This document shows positions 1-7,357 of a stretch of 64,000 bases of DNA, piece after piece (positions within the stretch are counted from its first letter, which is position 1; each line of letters starts with the position of its first letter). The notes under the pieces are model-generated. The model was not told the origin of the DNA. It was given only the letters and a program-made list of their open reading frames with translations, and did no database searches. The position numbers and the translations under genes are program-made. This stretch comes from an uncultured Erythrobacter sp. (lineage in GTDB: Bacteria; Pseudomonadota; Alphaproteobacteria; Sphingomonadales; Sphingomonadaceae), in the NCBI GenBank assembly GCA_947500645.1, contig CANMSD010000002.1, forward strand, positions 868,001 through 932,000, in the 5' to 3' direction.

Positions 1-660
1 CATCAGCCCGCTGACTTTGTACGGGAGCATTTCCCGACGATTGACGAAAAGCTTTCGGGTCTCGGCATCGACATGACGAAGGAGCCGATCCCGGTCGTCC
101 CCGCGCAGCATTACACCTGCGGCGGCGTCGTGGTGGACCTCAATGCGCGCACCGACCTGCCCGGCCTGTGGGCGGCGGGCGAATGCACCGAAAGCGGGTT
201 ACACGGCGCGAACCGCCTGGCGTCGAACTCGCTGCTCGAATGCTTTGTCTATGGTGAGGCGGCGGCGTCGGACATTCTTGCGCGCTGGAACGACCTGCCT
301 GAACCGCCAGCAATCCGCCCATGGGATGAAAGCCGCGTGTCGGATTCCGACGAGCAGGTCGTCATCAAGCAGAACTGGACCGAGATCCGCCGCTTTATGT
401 GGAACTATGTCGGGATCGTTCGCACCACCAAGCGGCTGGAACGCGCGGCCAACCGGATCGAACTGCTCAGTCAGGAGGTGGAGGATTATTACGGCAGCTT
501 TGTTGTCACCACCGACTTGATCGAACTGCGCAATTTGCTTCAGGCGGCGAAGCTGATTGTTCGCAGCGCGCTGGCGCGGCATGAGAGCCGCGGCCTGCAC
601 TACACGCTCGACTATCCCGAGATGGATGACGAGCCGCAGGATACGGTGCTGGTGCCTTAG
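1..660 (+). CDS. nadB: L-aspartate oxidase, C-terminal part (5' end outside window)
   Basis: L-aspartate oxidase oxidises L-aspartate to iminoaspartate with FAD, the first step of de novo NAD synthesis. The open frame runs in from base 1 with no start, so only about 219 C-terminal residues are visible. The stretch [13 protein letters not shown] followed by [23 protein letters not shown] is the signature end of the flavoprotein (FAD-binding) domain of the NadB/SdhA/FrdA family. It is followed by a helical C-terminal domain containing WNYVGIVRT, which is typical of NadB rather than of succinate dehydrogenase. The TAG stop abuts the ATG of the next gene. Cytosolic. The assignment is firm. The N-terminus and any nadA/nadC neighbours lie outside the window. 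Confidence 0.93.
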   Translation, partial: HQPADFVREHFPTIDEKLSGLGIDMTKEPIPVVPAQHYTCGGVVVDLNARTDLPGLWAAGECTESGLHGANRLASNSLLECFVYGEAAASDILARWNDLPEPPAIRPWDESRVSDSDEQVVIKQNWTEIRRFMWNYVGIVRTTKRLERAANRIELLSQEVEDYYGSFVVTTDLIELRNLLQAAKLIVRSALARHESRGLHYTLDYPEMDDEPQDTVLVP

Positions 661-1431
661 ATGGCTCGCAAGCGCCGTGATACTTCTCTGCCTCCGCCCT
701 TTCTGAAGCGGGTCTGGCTGCCGGAGCAAGACGAACAAGAATGGCCAGATTGGGTCGACTGGGATCAATACCCGCTTAATTTGCAGCTGGTGAGGAACGC
801 TGGCCTCAACATCCATTTCGACAATCCGGTCACAATACTTGTTGGGGAGAATGGCGCGGGCAAATCCACAATACTCGAGGCTATCGCGTACGCTTGTGGC
901 TTTAGCGACAAGGGTGGCGCGACGGGAATGGGAGCTGTGGCAGCTTCTTCGGCTTCGGGCGATGACGGTGCCGCGTTGGGCAAACTGTTGAAGTGCTCTT
1001 GGCTTCCGCAAGTTAAGAAGGGTTGGTTTTTTCGATCTGAGACTTTCTTTGATGTGGCTAGATATCTTGATGAAGTCCGCTCACCAACGGCTGACTACCT
1101 TTCGCTTTCACACGGTGAAGGCTTCCTTGAATTCTTCGGTGAGCGTTTGAGCCAGCAGGGCATCTACTTTTTCGATGAGCCCGAATCCGCTTTGTCACCC
1201 ACCCGTCAATTCGACTTCCTCAAGATGCTTCGAAGGATGCAGCGTGAAGGAAAATCGCAGGTCATTATGGCGACCCATTCGCCGATTTTGATGGGGCTCC
1301 CGGACGCGGCCTTGTGGAAAATCAATCGATTTGGAATTGAGTCCACTGAGCTTCAAGACACAGATCATTTTCGAATCTATCGCGAATTCATCAACTATCC
1401 ACGCGAAACAATAGAGGCGATGACGGAGTAA
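661..1431 (+). CDS. AAA-type ATPase with ABC-like motifs (COG3910-type)
   Basis: A 256-residue standalone P-loop ATPase. It shows Walker A GENGAGKST at about residues 62-70, an ABC-like signature LSHGEGF near residue 160, Walker B IYFFDEPES near 179, and a switch histidine in MATHSPI near 204. This is the layout of single-domain predicted ATPases related to RecF/SMC/OLD heads (COG3910 style). No membrane segment or DNA-binding domain is visible, and the substrate is unknown. The ATG directly follows the nadB stop, without an obvious strong Shine-Dalgarno at normal spacing, so translational coupling to nadB is likely. Base composition looks somewhat less GC-rich than nadB. It could be a repair/housekeeping ATPase or a defence-type ATPase acquired as a cargo gene, and the sequence alone does not decide. 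Confidence 0.8.
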   Translation: MARKRRDTSLPPPFLKRVWLPEQDEQEWPDWVDWDQYPLNLQLVRNAGLNIHFDNPVTILVGENGAGKSTILEAIAYACGFSDKGGATGMGAVAASSASGDDGAALGKLLKCSWLPQVKKGWFFRSETFFDVARYLDEVRSPTADYLSLSHGEGFLEFFGERLSQQGIYFFDEPESALSPTRQFDFLKMLRRMQREGKSQVIMATHSPILMGLPDAALWKINRFGIESTELQDTDHFRIYREFINYPRETIEAMTE

Positions 1432-1702
1432 ATTGCGTTCCGCTTCATGTATCCCCTCGTCGGGCGGCGTTTGCAGTTTGTCTGCAATCCGGTGCCATCG
1501 GGCGAAACACCATGTCACCAGCCGATCCTCGATTGGAAAATCCCTGCGTCCTGTCATTGTTCAACTGGACGCGAGGCGGTGCCCCCTGAAGAAGCCGTCA
1601 GCGCCTGATCGACCATAGATGCCTTGCCACGAGTGATGGGACTGGTGCTCGGCTTGCGGTCTTACGGCCGATCATCCCTGTTTCTGATCGGAGGATGATC
1701 TG

Positions 1703-2209
1703 ATGAATACGATGACCAAACTTGCTTCTGGCGCCGCGCTCGCTGCTGCGCTTGTACTGCCACTTGCCGCCCCCGTTGCCGCGGGAGAAAAATCCGATGA
1801 TCTGGTCGTCCGACCAGTGGATGCGATGGATGAGTGGCAGAAAGAAACGACCCGCGATCTCAATCGCGCGCTGGCCTTTGCGCCGGGTGCAACCAAGGTT
1901 CGCCCCGATAATGGCATTGTCCAGATGACCTTTACCCTTGGTGCGAATGGCAAGGCGGAAAATATCAAGCTTTACAACAGCAGCGCCAACCTGATGGCGG
2001 AACGGATCGCCCGGCGTGCCGTGCGCAAGCTCGACAATCTCGACCAGGTGCCGGTGCGCGACAAGAGCGAAGTGAAGTTCCTCGCCAATATGATCTTCGC
2101 GGACAACGAAGACATCAAAGAGCGGCTGATGGCCAAGCTTGAAAAGTCCGAAAATGCCCGGCTCGCTCGCGCAAATGCGGATGGCGACTACGTGTCGTTC
2201 GGCATCTAG
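1703..2209 (+). CDS. secreted protein with TonB C-terminal-like domain
   Basis: A 168-residue exported protein. Residues 1-27 form a Sec signal peptide with likely cleavage after VAAG. The mature part contains GIVQMTFTLGANGKAENIKLYNSSAN followed by ERIARRAVRKL, the beta-beta-alpha pattern of the TonB C-terminal domain (TonB_C / TonB-like) found in many small sphingomonad periplasmic proteins. It lacks the N-terminal membrane anchor and proline-rich linker of true TonB, so it is probably not an energy transducer. GGAGG lies 8-9 nt before the ATG and fixes the start. The gene stands alone, with a strong hairpin about 65 bp downstream. Its role is unknown. Confidence 0.72.
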   Translation: MNTMTKLASGAALAAALVLPLAAPVAAGEKSDDLVVRPVDAMDEWQKETTRDLNRALAFAPGATKVRPDNGIVQMTFTLGANGKAENIKLYNSSANLMAERIARRAVRKLDNLDQVPVRDKSEVKFLANMIFADNEDIKERLMAKLEKSENARLARANADGDYVSFGI

Positions 2210-2273
2210 GCCGCGCTTGAGGTTCCGCCGCTGAACGAAAACCTGAGTTGTCGCCTCGGCGGCATGACCCGTG

Positions 2274-2303
2274 CCCGCCTCCGCTTGTAAAAGTGGGGGC
2301 GGG
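2274..2303. terminator. strong hairpin after the TonB-like gene
   Basis: CCCGCC and GGCGGG arms continue, past one mismatch, into CCGCTT/AAGTGG with a GTAA tetraloop, giving about 12 pairs. There is no T-tract on either side, so this is either a Rho-assisted terminator or a 3' stabilising hairpin between the TonB-like gene and the next hydrolase gene. Confidence 0.45.
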
Positions 2304-2393
2304 TTGCGGTGTGCGCTCAGTTGCGTCATGCAACGCACTTGACCGCCGCACAGCGAGTGCGGCCTGACCCGTCAAGGAAAGAGCGCAACGACG

Positions 2394-3308
2394 ATGCCCA
2401 CGATCACGACACCCAATACCGGCCTGGAGCTGTTTTACGACGAGCATGGCGATCCAGGCCACGAGCCAATCCTGCTGGTGATGGGGCTGGGTGCGCAGAT
2501 GACGCTGTGGCCGATGGAATTTGTCGAGGCGCTGGCGGCCAAGGGTTATCGCGTTATCCGTTATGACAATCGCGACATCGGTCTCAGCCACAAGTTCGAA
2601 GGGGCCAAGGCGCCCAGCCTGCCGTGGCAGGTGATCCGTGCGAAGCTCCGTTGGCCTGCCAAGGTCCCTTACACCCTCAAAGACATGGCCGATGATGGGG
2701 TCGGGGTGCTCGATGCGCTTGGTATCGAGAAGGCGCATTTGATCGGCGCGTCAATGGGCGGCATGATCGCCCAGCTGATGGCGGTGCATCACGGGCACAA
2801 ATTGCATTCGCTGACCTCGATCTTCTCGACCACTGGCAATCCCAAATTGCCTCAGGCAGACAAGCCGGCAATCGATACGCTTACCGCGCCGCTCCCTTCG
2901 ATGGAGGAAGAGGATCTGGTCGCGCACGGATTGAAGGTGGTGCAAGCGATCGGCTCGCCCGGCTATCGCCCCGACCCCGATTGGCAGCGTGAGCGGGTGC
3001 GCACATCGGTGCGCCGCTCCGTCTATCCCGCCGGCCTGCCCCGCCAGCTTGCCGCGATTATCGACGATGGCGACCGGACTCAGCGCCTGGCCCAGGTCAC
3101 TGCGCCGACTCTGGTGCTGCATGGTGAGGATGATCCGCTGGTGAAGGTCGAGGGCGGCCGAGCCACCGCAGAAGCGATTCGCGATGCGAAGCTCGTTACG
3201 ATCCCCGGATGGGGTCACGACCTGCCGCTGGCCTTGCTGGATCAGATTGTTGGAGAGATCGAAGCGCACACCAAAGCGGCGAGCACGCGGGCTAGCGTCG
3301 CTGCTTAG
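2394..3308 (+). CDS. alpha/beta-fold hydrolase
   Basis: A 304-residue cytosolic alpha/beta hydrolase of the family that includes aclacinomycin methylesterase-like and haloperoxidase-like enzymes. Visible catalytic features are the nucleophile elbow GASMGG (Ser about 120), an acid in LHGEDDPLV, and a histidine in IPGWGHDLP. The oxyanion-loop region is MGLGAQMTLWP. The gene is complete, but the substrate cannot be predicted. Its last four bases overlap, tail to tail, the stop codon of the NrtS-like gene on the other strand, so the two transcripts converge with no spacer. Specificity remains open (esterase, lactonase or peroxidase-like). Confidence 0.85.
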   Translation: MPTITTPNTGLELFYDEHGDPGHEPILLVMGLGAQMTLWPMEFVEALAAKGYRVIRYDNRDIGLSHKFEGAKAPSLPWQVIRAKLRWPAKVPYTLKDMADDGVGVLDALGIEKAHLIGASMGGMIAQLMAVHHGHKLHSLTSIFSTTGNPKLPQADKPAIDTLTAPLPSMEEEDLVAHGLKVVQAIGSPGYRPDPDWQRERVRTSVRRSVYPAGLPRQLAAIIDDGDRTQRLAQVTAPTLVLHGEDDPLVKVEGGRATAEAIRDAKLVTIPGWGHDLPLALLDQIVGEIEAHTKAASTRASVAA

Positions 3309-3550
3309 GGCGTCTCGCCAGCTGCACCGATGCCCGCCTGCATCTTGAACGCCGCGTATGCGCCGTAGGTCGCCACCACATATGGCACCAGGTAGGTAAG
3401 CGCGATCTTCCAGAGCACCGGGCTCTCGCCAGCCAGGATCACGTCGCCCTGATTGATCGCATTCAATAGCGTGCCGACAATGAATGCCACCCCGATTGCG
3501 CGTTTCATGACCGGGCCGCTCATGGCCTTTCGAAGTGCCGACATACTCAT
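3305..3550 (-). CDS. NrtS-like small membrane protein
   Basis: An 81-residue inner-membrane protein with two hydrophobic segments. The sequences GTLLNAINQGD and ALTYLVPYVVATYGA match the two conserved helices of the NrtS family, described as a nitrate/nitrite transporter in cyanobacteria and widespread as a two-helix protein in proteobacteria. The open frame extends 61 codons upstream, but that part is Asn/Gln/Arg-rich, unlike the family, so I start at the ATG at 3550 (3544 is an alternative). No nitrate assimilation genes lie nearby, so the substrate is uncertain. It converges with, and overlaps by 4 nt, the hydrolase gene. Confidence 0.68.
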   Translation of the reverse strand: MSMSALRKAMSGPVMKRAIGVAFIVGTLLNAINQGDVILAGESPVLWKIALTYLVPYVVATYGAYAAFKMQAGIGAAGETP

Positions 3551-4092
3551 GAGATGTGTTGTTACAGGGCGATGCGTTTGATTCAATTGTTGCGCAGCCC
3601 GATTCGATTGATTCAAAGCCTCTTCATCACACTTTTGCCCGCAAAAATTTTTTCGCAGATTCATTTTAGGGCTTGCGCGTTTCACGACCCTAGCATTTCC
3701 GGCGCGTCGCGGCGTTGCAGCAATGTAATACACTGGCCGGTTTATCGATTCCGGATGGTTAATTCGTATTTACCCTCTTGCGTCTGAGTCCCTGCTGATT
3801 CAGTATTTAGTGGTTCCTGACGCAGGGACACCTACTAGACCTAGTTAAAGCCGAGCGCAGACACCATATCTGCGGAGGGGGCAGATTCGGTCTTTTGCGT
3901 GTGTGTTTTTGCGGCGGGGCTGTGGGTAGCGGGGAAAAGTATTTCGCGCGGGGGACCATATAAAATGCTAGGTGGGATGCTTCCCGCCGAGTCGAACACA
4001 AAAGGAACATCGCACTGGCGAGGATAAAACCGGTGCGAGGCAAAAGCGGGGCTGAATACACAATGGATTTTCGGAACGGAGACGATGCGGCC
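3551..4092 (+). promoter_or_regulatory. structured leader/promoter region of nrdA
   Basis: This gene-free stretch lies between the NrtS-like gene and nrdA. Four dyads can be read in it: GTCCCTGC/GCAGGGAC (3788-3795 with 3822-3829); ATCTGC/GCAGAT with a 7-nt loop (3868-3886), then TCGGTCTTTT; a 7-bp hairpin GGTGGGA/TCCCGCC with a 4-nt loop (3971-3988); and GCACTGG/CCGGTGC with an 11-nt loop (4012-4036). Between the second and third lies a G-run-rich segment (about 3911-3956) that could form a G-quadruplex. No recognised riboswitch class matches. A degenerate NrdR-like half box starts at 3861. Function as a regulatory leader is inference. Confidence 0.45.
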
Positions 4093-6144
4093 ATGGGGCT
4101 CGATCAGCAACAGGACACGGTTCTTGATGAGACCAGGACGGCAGACAGCAGCACGGATGCGTCCGAAGACCAATCTGGCGAAAACCAGTCTGGCGAAAAG
4201 CAGGCGATAGATATGCACGCAGAAGATAAAGGCAGCGAGGAACTGGTCGCCGCGAAAGCAGGCGAAGCGCTGGCGGGCGCAGTTGCGGAGGCGGCGAAGT
4301 CGGCTGCGGATGTCGACAGCAAGAAGGTCAATGACCGCCGGTTCGAGATCAAGATGGACGAATCGCGCGATGACAACCTGACTGAATTCGGCAAGGAAAC
4401 GCTGAAAGATCGCTATCTTCTGCCCGGCGAAAAATATCAGGACCTGTTCGCCCGTGTGGCCGACGCATATTCCGATGATCAGGACCACGCGCAGCGTGTG
4501 TATGACTACATTTCCAACCTGTGGTTCATGCCGGCAACGCCTGTGCTGTCGAATGGCGGCACATCGCGCGGTCTTCCGATCAGTTGCTACCTGAATTCCG
4601 TTTCGGACAGCCTTGATGGCATTGTCGGCACCTGGAACGAGAATGTCTGGCTTGCCTCGAAGGGCGGCGGCATCGGCACCTATTGGGGCAATGTTCGCGG
4701 TATCGGTGAGCCGGTTGGCCTGAACGGCAAAACCAGCGGCATCATCCCGTTCGTGCGGGTGATGGACAGCCTGACGCTTGCGATTTCCCAGGGGTCTCTG
4801 CGGCGCGGTTCGGCGGCGTGCTATCTCGACGTCAGTCACCCGGAAATCGAGGAATTCCTCGAAATCCGCAAACCTTCGGGTGACTTCAACCGCAAGGCTT
4901 TGAACCTGCATCACGGCGTGCTGCTGACCGATGAATTCATGGAAGCGGTTCGGGGTGGCGATGAGTTCGAGCTGAAATCGCCCAAGACCGGCGAAGTTCG
5001 CGGCAAGGTCGATGCGCGCTCGCTGTTCCAGAAACTGGTTGAAACCCGCCTTGCCACGGGCGAGCCCTACATCGTGTTCAACGACACGGTGAACCGCATG
5101 ATGCCAAAGCATCACCGCGAACTGGGCCTCAAGGTTTCGACTTCGAACCTGTGCAGCGAAATCACATTGCCGACCGGTATCGACCACCTTGGTAATGATC
5201 GCACGGCGGTGTGCTGCCTCTCTTCCCTCAACCTTGAGAAATGGGACGAGTGGAGCGGCGACAAGCAGTTCATTGAGGATGTCATGCGCTTCCTCGACAA
5301 CGTCCTGCAAGACTATATCGACCGCGCGCCGGATGAGATGGCCCGCGCGAAATATTCCGCCGAGCGTGAACGTTCGGTCGGTCTTGGCGTGATGGGCTTC
5401 CACTCTTTCCTTCAGCAGAAGGGGCTGGGCTTCGAAAGCGCGATGGCGAAAGCGCTGAACCTGAAGATGTTCAAGCATATTCAGGCCAAGGCATCCGAAG
5501 CCAGCATGCTGCTCGCGCAGGAGCGCGGGCCTTGCCCAGACGCGGCTGAAATGGGCGCGATGGAGCGCTTCAGCTGCAAGATGGCGATTGCGCCGACCGC
5601 GTCGATCAGCATCATTTGCGGCGGCACCAGCGCCTGCATCGAGCCGATCCCGGCGAACATCTACACGCACAAGACGCTCTCGGGCAGCTTCGTCGTGAAG
5701 AACCCCTATCTCGAAGAGCTGCTGCGCGAGAAATCGAAGGATTCCAACAATGTCTGGAATTCGATCCTCGAACGTGGCGGTTCGGTCCAGCATTTGGACT
5801 TCCTCACCGACGAGGAAAAAGCGGCGTTCAAGACCAGCTTCGAAATCGATCAGCGCTGGCTGCTCGAATTTGCTGCCGACCGCGCACCTTACATCGATCA
5901 GGCGCAGTCGCTGAACCTGTTTATCCCGGCCGATGTCGACAAGTGGGATCTGATGATGCTGCACTTCCAGGCATGGGAGAAGGGCATCAAGTCGCTCTAT
6001 TATCTCCGTTCGAAGTCCGTCCAGCGTGCAGGCTTTGCCGGCGGGGTCGAAGCGGACAACACCGCCGATGCACCCGAGATCGCGCTCAAGGCCGAACTTG
6101 GCGAGCAGCAGACCGATTACGAGGAATGCCTCAGCTGTCAGTGA
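4093..6144 (+). CDS. nrdA: ribonucleoside-diphosphate reductase, alpha (catalytic) subunit, class Ia
   Basis: Reduces ribonucleoside diphosphates to deoxyribonucleotides with NrdB (8992-10044). Counting from this start, the active site is N352/C354/E356 in NLCSEITLPT. The redox cysteine pair is C165 (SCYLN) with C374 or C375 (AVCCLSSLN). The radical-transfer tyrosines lie in YYLRSKS, and the swinging C-terminal cysteines are in CLSCQ at the very end. The N-terminal ~90 residues are acidic, low-complexity and lack an ATP-cone, so classical dATP activity control is probably missing. I chose ATG 4093 because GGAG lies 11 nt upstream; GTG 4033 and ATG 4063 are in-frame alternatives. A rho-independent terminator follows. 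Confidence 0.93.
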   Translation: MGLDQQQDTVLDETRTADSSTDASEDQSGENQSGEKQAIDMHAEDKGSEELVAAKAGEALAGAVAEAAKSAADVDSKKVNDRRFEIKMDESRDDNLTEFGKETLKDRYLLPGEKYQDLFARVADAYSDDQDHAQRVYDYISNLWFMPATPVLSNGGTSRGLPISCYLNSVSDSLDGIVGTWNENVWLASKGGGIGTYWGNVRGIGEPVGLNGKTSGIIPFVRVMDSLTLAISQGSLRRGSAACYLDVSHPEIEEFLEIRKPSGDFNRKALNLHHGVLLTDEFMEAVRGGDEFELKSPKTGEVRGKVDARSLFQKLVETRLATGEPYIVFNDTVNRMMPKHHRELGLKVSTSNLCSEITLPTGIDHLGNDRTAVCCLSSLNLEKWDEWSGDKQFIEDVMRFLDNVLQDYIDRAPDEMARAKYSAERERSVGLGVMGFHSFLQQKGLGFESAMAKALNLKMFKHIQAKASEASMLLAQERGPCPDAAEMGAMERFSCKMAIAPTASISIICGGTSACIEPIPANIYTHKTLSGSFVVKNPYLEELLREKSKDSNNVWNSILERGGSVQHLDFLTDEEKAAFKTSFEIDQRWLLEFAADRAPYIDQAQSLNLFIPADVDKWDLMMLHFQAWEKGIKSLYYLRSKSVQRAGFAGGVEADNTADAPEIALKAELGEQQTDYEECLSCQ

Positions 6145-6172
6145 TCTGATTTGCTGACGATGCTTAAACAAG

Positions 6173-6210
6173 AGCCCCCGCGAGCAACTTGCTTTCGGGG
6201 GCTTTTCTTT
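6173..6210 (+). terminator. rho-independent terminator of nrdA
   Basis: An 8-bp stem AGCCCCCG/CGGGGGCT encloses a 15-nt loop that can itself pair (AGCA/TGCT), and is followed by TTTTCTTT. It sits about 30 bp after the nrdA stop, so nrdA is probably monocistronic. Confidence 0.85.
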
Positions 6211-6241
6211 GCAGAGAATGCATGCTTGAACAGGTAATTCC

Positions 6242-6589
6242 ATGAAAGCACGCACAACTTCACGGGTTCCGATCGAGGCCACCGGCTCCTACCGCACATC
6301 GCGCGGGATGCAGTGGGATATCCAGCTCGCCGATCTGTCGGAGGGGGGCTGCCGCATCTTCGATCCACGCGGCCGGGCCGATCTCGGCGAATATGTTCGA
6401 CTCTACATCGCTGGCACCGGCCCGCACCTTGCCGAGGTTGCGTGGCGGCACGGCGATCATGTCGGTTTCGCGTTTACGCGGCCCCTGCCAGAGCGGGTCT
6501 TCAGCTCACTGGCCGCGGCGGACTGGCGTGCTGCCGCAGACGCCTATCGCGCGGCATCTGCGCCTGGCGGGGCTCGCCGCTTTGTGTAA
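6242..6589 (+). CDS. PilZ-domain protein (c-di-GMP receptor)
   Basis: A 115-residue single PilZ domain. The two ligand motifs are visible: RxxxR as R4-TTS-R8 and (D/N)xSxxG as DLSEGG. They are followed by the beta-barrel strands GPHLAEVAWRHGDHVGFAF. PilZ proteins bind cyclic di-GMP and pass the signal to a partner protein. Both motifs are intact, so binding is likely. The C-terminus is Ala-rich and probably disordered. It is the first gene after the nrdA terminator, and a diguanylate cyclase lies 0.8 kb further on the other strand, suggesting local c-di-GMP signalling, although the two are not co-transcribed. Confidence 0.85.
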   Translation: MKARTTSRVPIEATGSYRTSRGMQWDIQLADLSEGGCRIFDPRGRADLGEYVRLYIAGTGPHLAEVAWRHGDHVGFAFTRPLPERVFSSLAAADWRAAADAYRAASAPGGARRFV

Positions 6590-6619
6590 GCGCGCGCGCC
6601 AATCGCGGCGAGACTTGCG

Positions 6620-6823
6620 ATGACGCTCGGAACACTTCTCCCGGCAGTTTTGCTGTTTGTTGCCTTCACCGATATCCCGATCTTTATGTTCATGCGCGCT
6701 CGCGGAATGATGAAGGACAATGTTGCGAACCTGCTTTGCTTCGCCTCACTCTCGCTCCCGCTGCTCGCATATGTCATACTGAACTTCATCCTGCCGGAGG
6801 TCGGCGCGAACGAGGTTTTTTGA
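6620..6823 (+). CDS. small two-helix membrane protein
   Basis: A 67-residue protein that is almost entirely two hydrophobic segments (about residues 4-24 and 38-58), separated by a short basic loop RARGMMKDN. It is followed after 3 nt by another tiny membrane protein, then by a third, so the three look like one operon. I do not recognise a family. Coding status is supported by operon-like spacing and membrane-protein composition only. Confidence 0.5.
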   Translation: MTLGTLLPAVLLFVAFTDIPIFMFMRARGMMKDNVANLLCFASLSLPLLAYVILNFILPEVGANEVF

Positions 6824-6826
6824 GCG

Positions 6827-7012
6827 ATGGAACCGGAGATCTGGATTGGTATCGGGGGTACGGTTTTTGCGCTCGCCTTCCTCTATCGCGGTTGGCGCGC
6901 GAGCCGGGGCGATCAGGCGGGCCACGCGGCCAATGCCGGGCGCCTGCACGTCGTGATGGCGATAGTTTTCATCCCCTTCCTGTGGATGGCAGTGGTCGCC
7001 GCTTTGGGATGA
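6827..7012 (+). CDS. small two-helix membrane protein
   Basis: A 61-residue protein with hydrophobic segments at about residues 5-22 and 43-60, joined by a polar RGWRASRGDQAGHAANAGR loop. It lies 3 nt after the previous small membrane gene and 19 nt before the next one. The matched size and spacing suggest co-translation, and the products may act as a complex. No family is recognised. Confidence 0.5.
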   Translation: MEPEIWIGIGGTVFALAFLYRGWRASRGDQAGHAANAGRLHVVMAIVFIPFLWMAVVAALG

Positions 7013-7031
7013 GTAGGACATGGAGGGACAT

Positions 7032-7322
7032 ATGAGCATCGCAAGAATCCTTACCGCAGCCGGTCTTTTCGTCTTGCTGTCGGCCTGTGCCAACCAGATC
7101 GACGCTGGGGTTTCGCAAGCCGAGGACACGCCCGGTTTCCTGTGGGGCCTGTGGCATGGTTTCGTCTTTCCATGGGCATGGATCGGATCGCTGTTCGATC
7201 CCGACATCGCCGTTTATGCCGTTCCCAATAAGGGCGGCTGGTACGATTTTGGTTTCTTCCTGGGCATCACCGTGCTGGGCGGTGGCAGTTTCTTCGGATC
7301 GAAGAAAAGCCGCGGCGATTGA
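7032..7322 (+). CDS. conserved small membrane lipoprotein-like protein
   Basis: A 96-residue protein. Its N-terminus reads as a lipoprotein signal (VLLSAC near residue 18). It is followed by GLWHGFVFPWAWIGSLFDPDIAVYAVPNKGG and a C-terminal hydrophobic segment GFFLGITVLGGGSFFG, a pattern I recall from widespread uncharacterised bacterial membrane proteins. I start at ATG 7032 because GGAGG lies 7 nt upstream; an ATG 12 nt earlier is less well placed. Third gene of the small-membrane-protein trio. Function unknown. Confidence 0.65.
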   Translation: MSIARILTAAGLFVLLSACANQIDAGVSQAEDTPGFLWGLWHGFVFPWAWIGSLFDPDIAVYAVPNKGGWYDFGFFLGITVLGGGSFFGSKKSRGD

Positions 7323-7357
7323 GCCGCAGTCTTAAGCGCGCTTCGGCAGGCTGGGCG

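Noticed and set aside
1433..1618. 61-codon frame after the ATPase gene
   Set aside because: No RBS, no family resemblance, Cys/Pro/Arg-rich shadow composition. The 271-bp gap seems empty.
3861..3876. NrdR-box-like sequence ACACCATATCTGCG upstream of nrdA
   Set aside because: Only the first half matches the consensus. A second weak box starts 33 bp upstream, not the usual 31-32. Kept only as a remark in the leader entry.
3841..6282. 813-codon open frame on the minus strand
   Set aside because: It lies antisense to nrdA throughout, is rich in His/Arg/Gln and has no recognisable domain. This is a frame shadow of a GC-rich gene.
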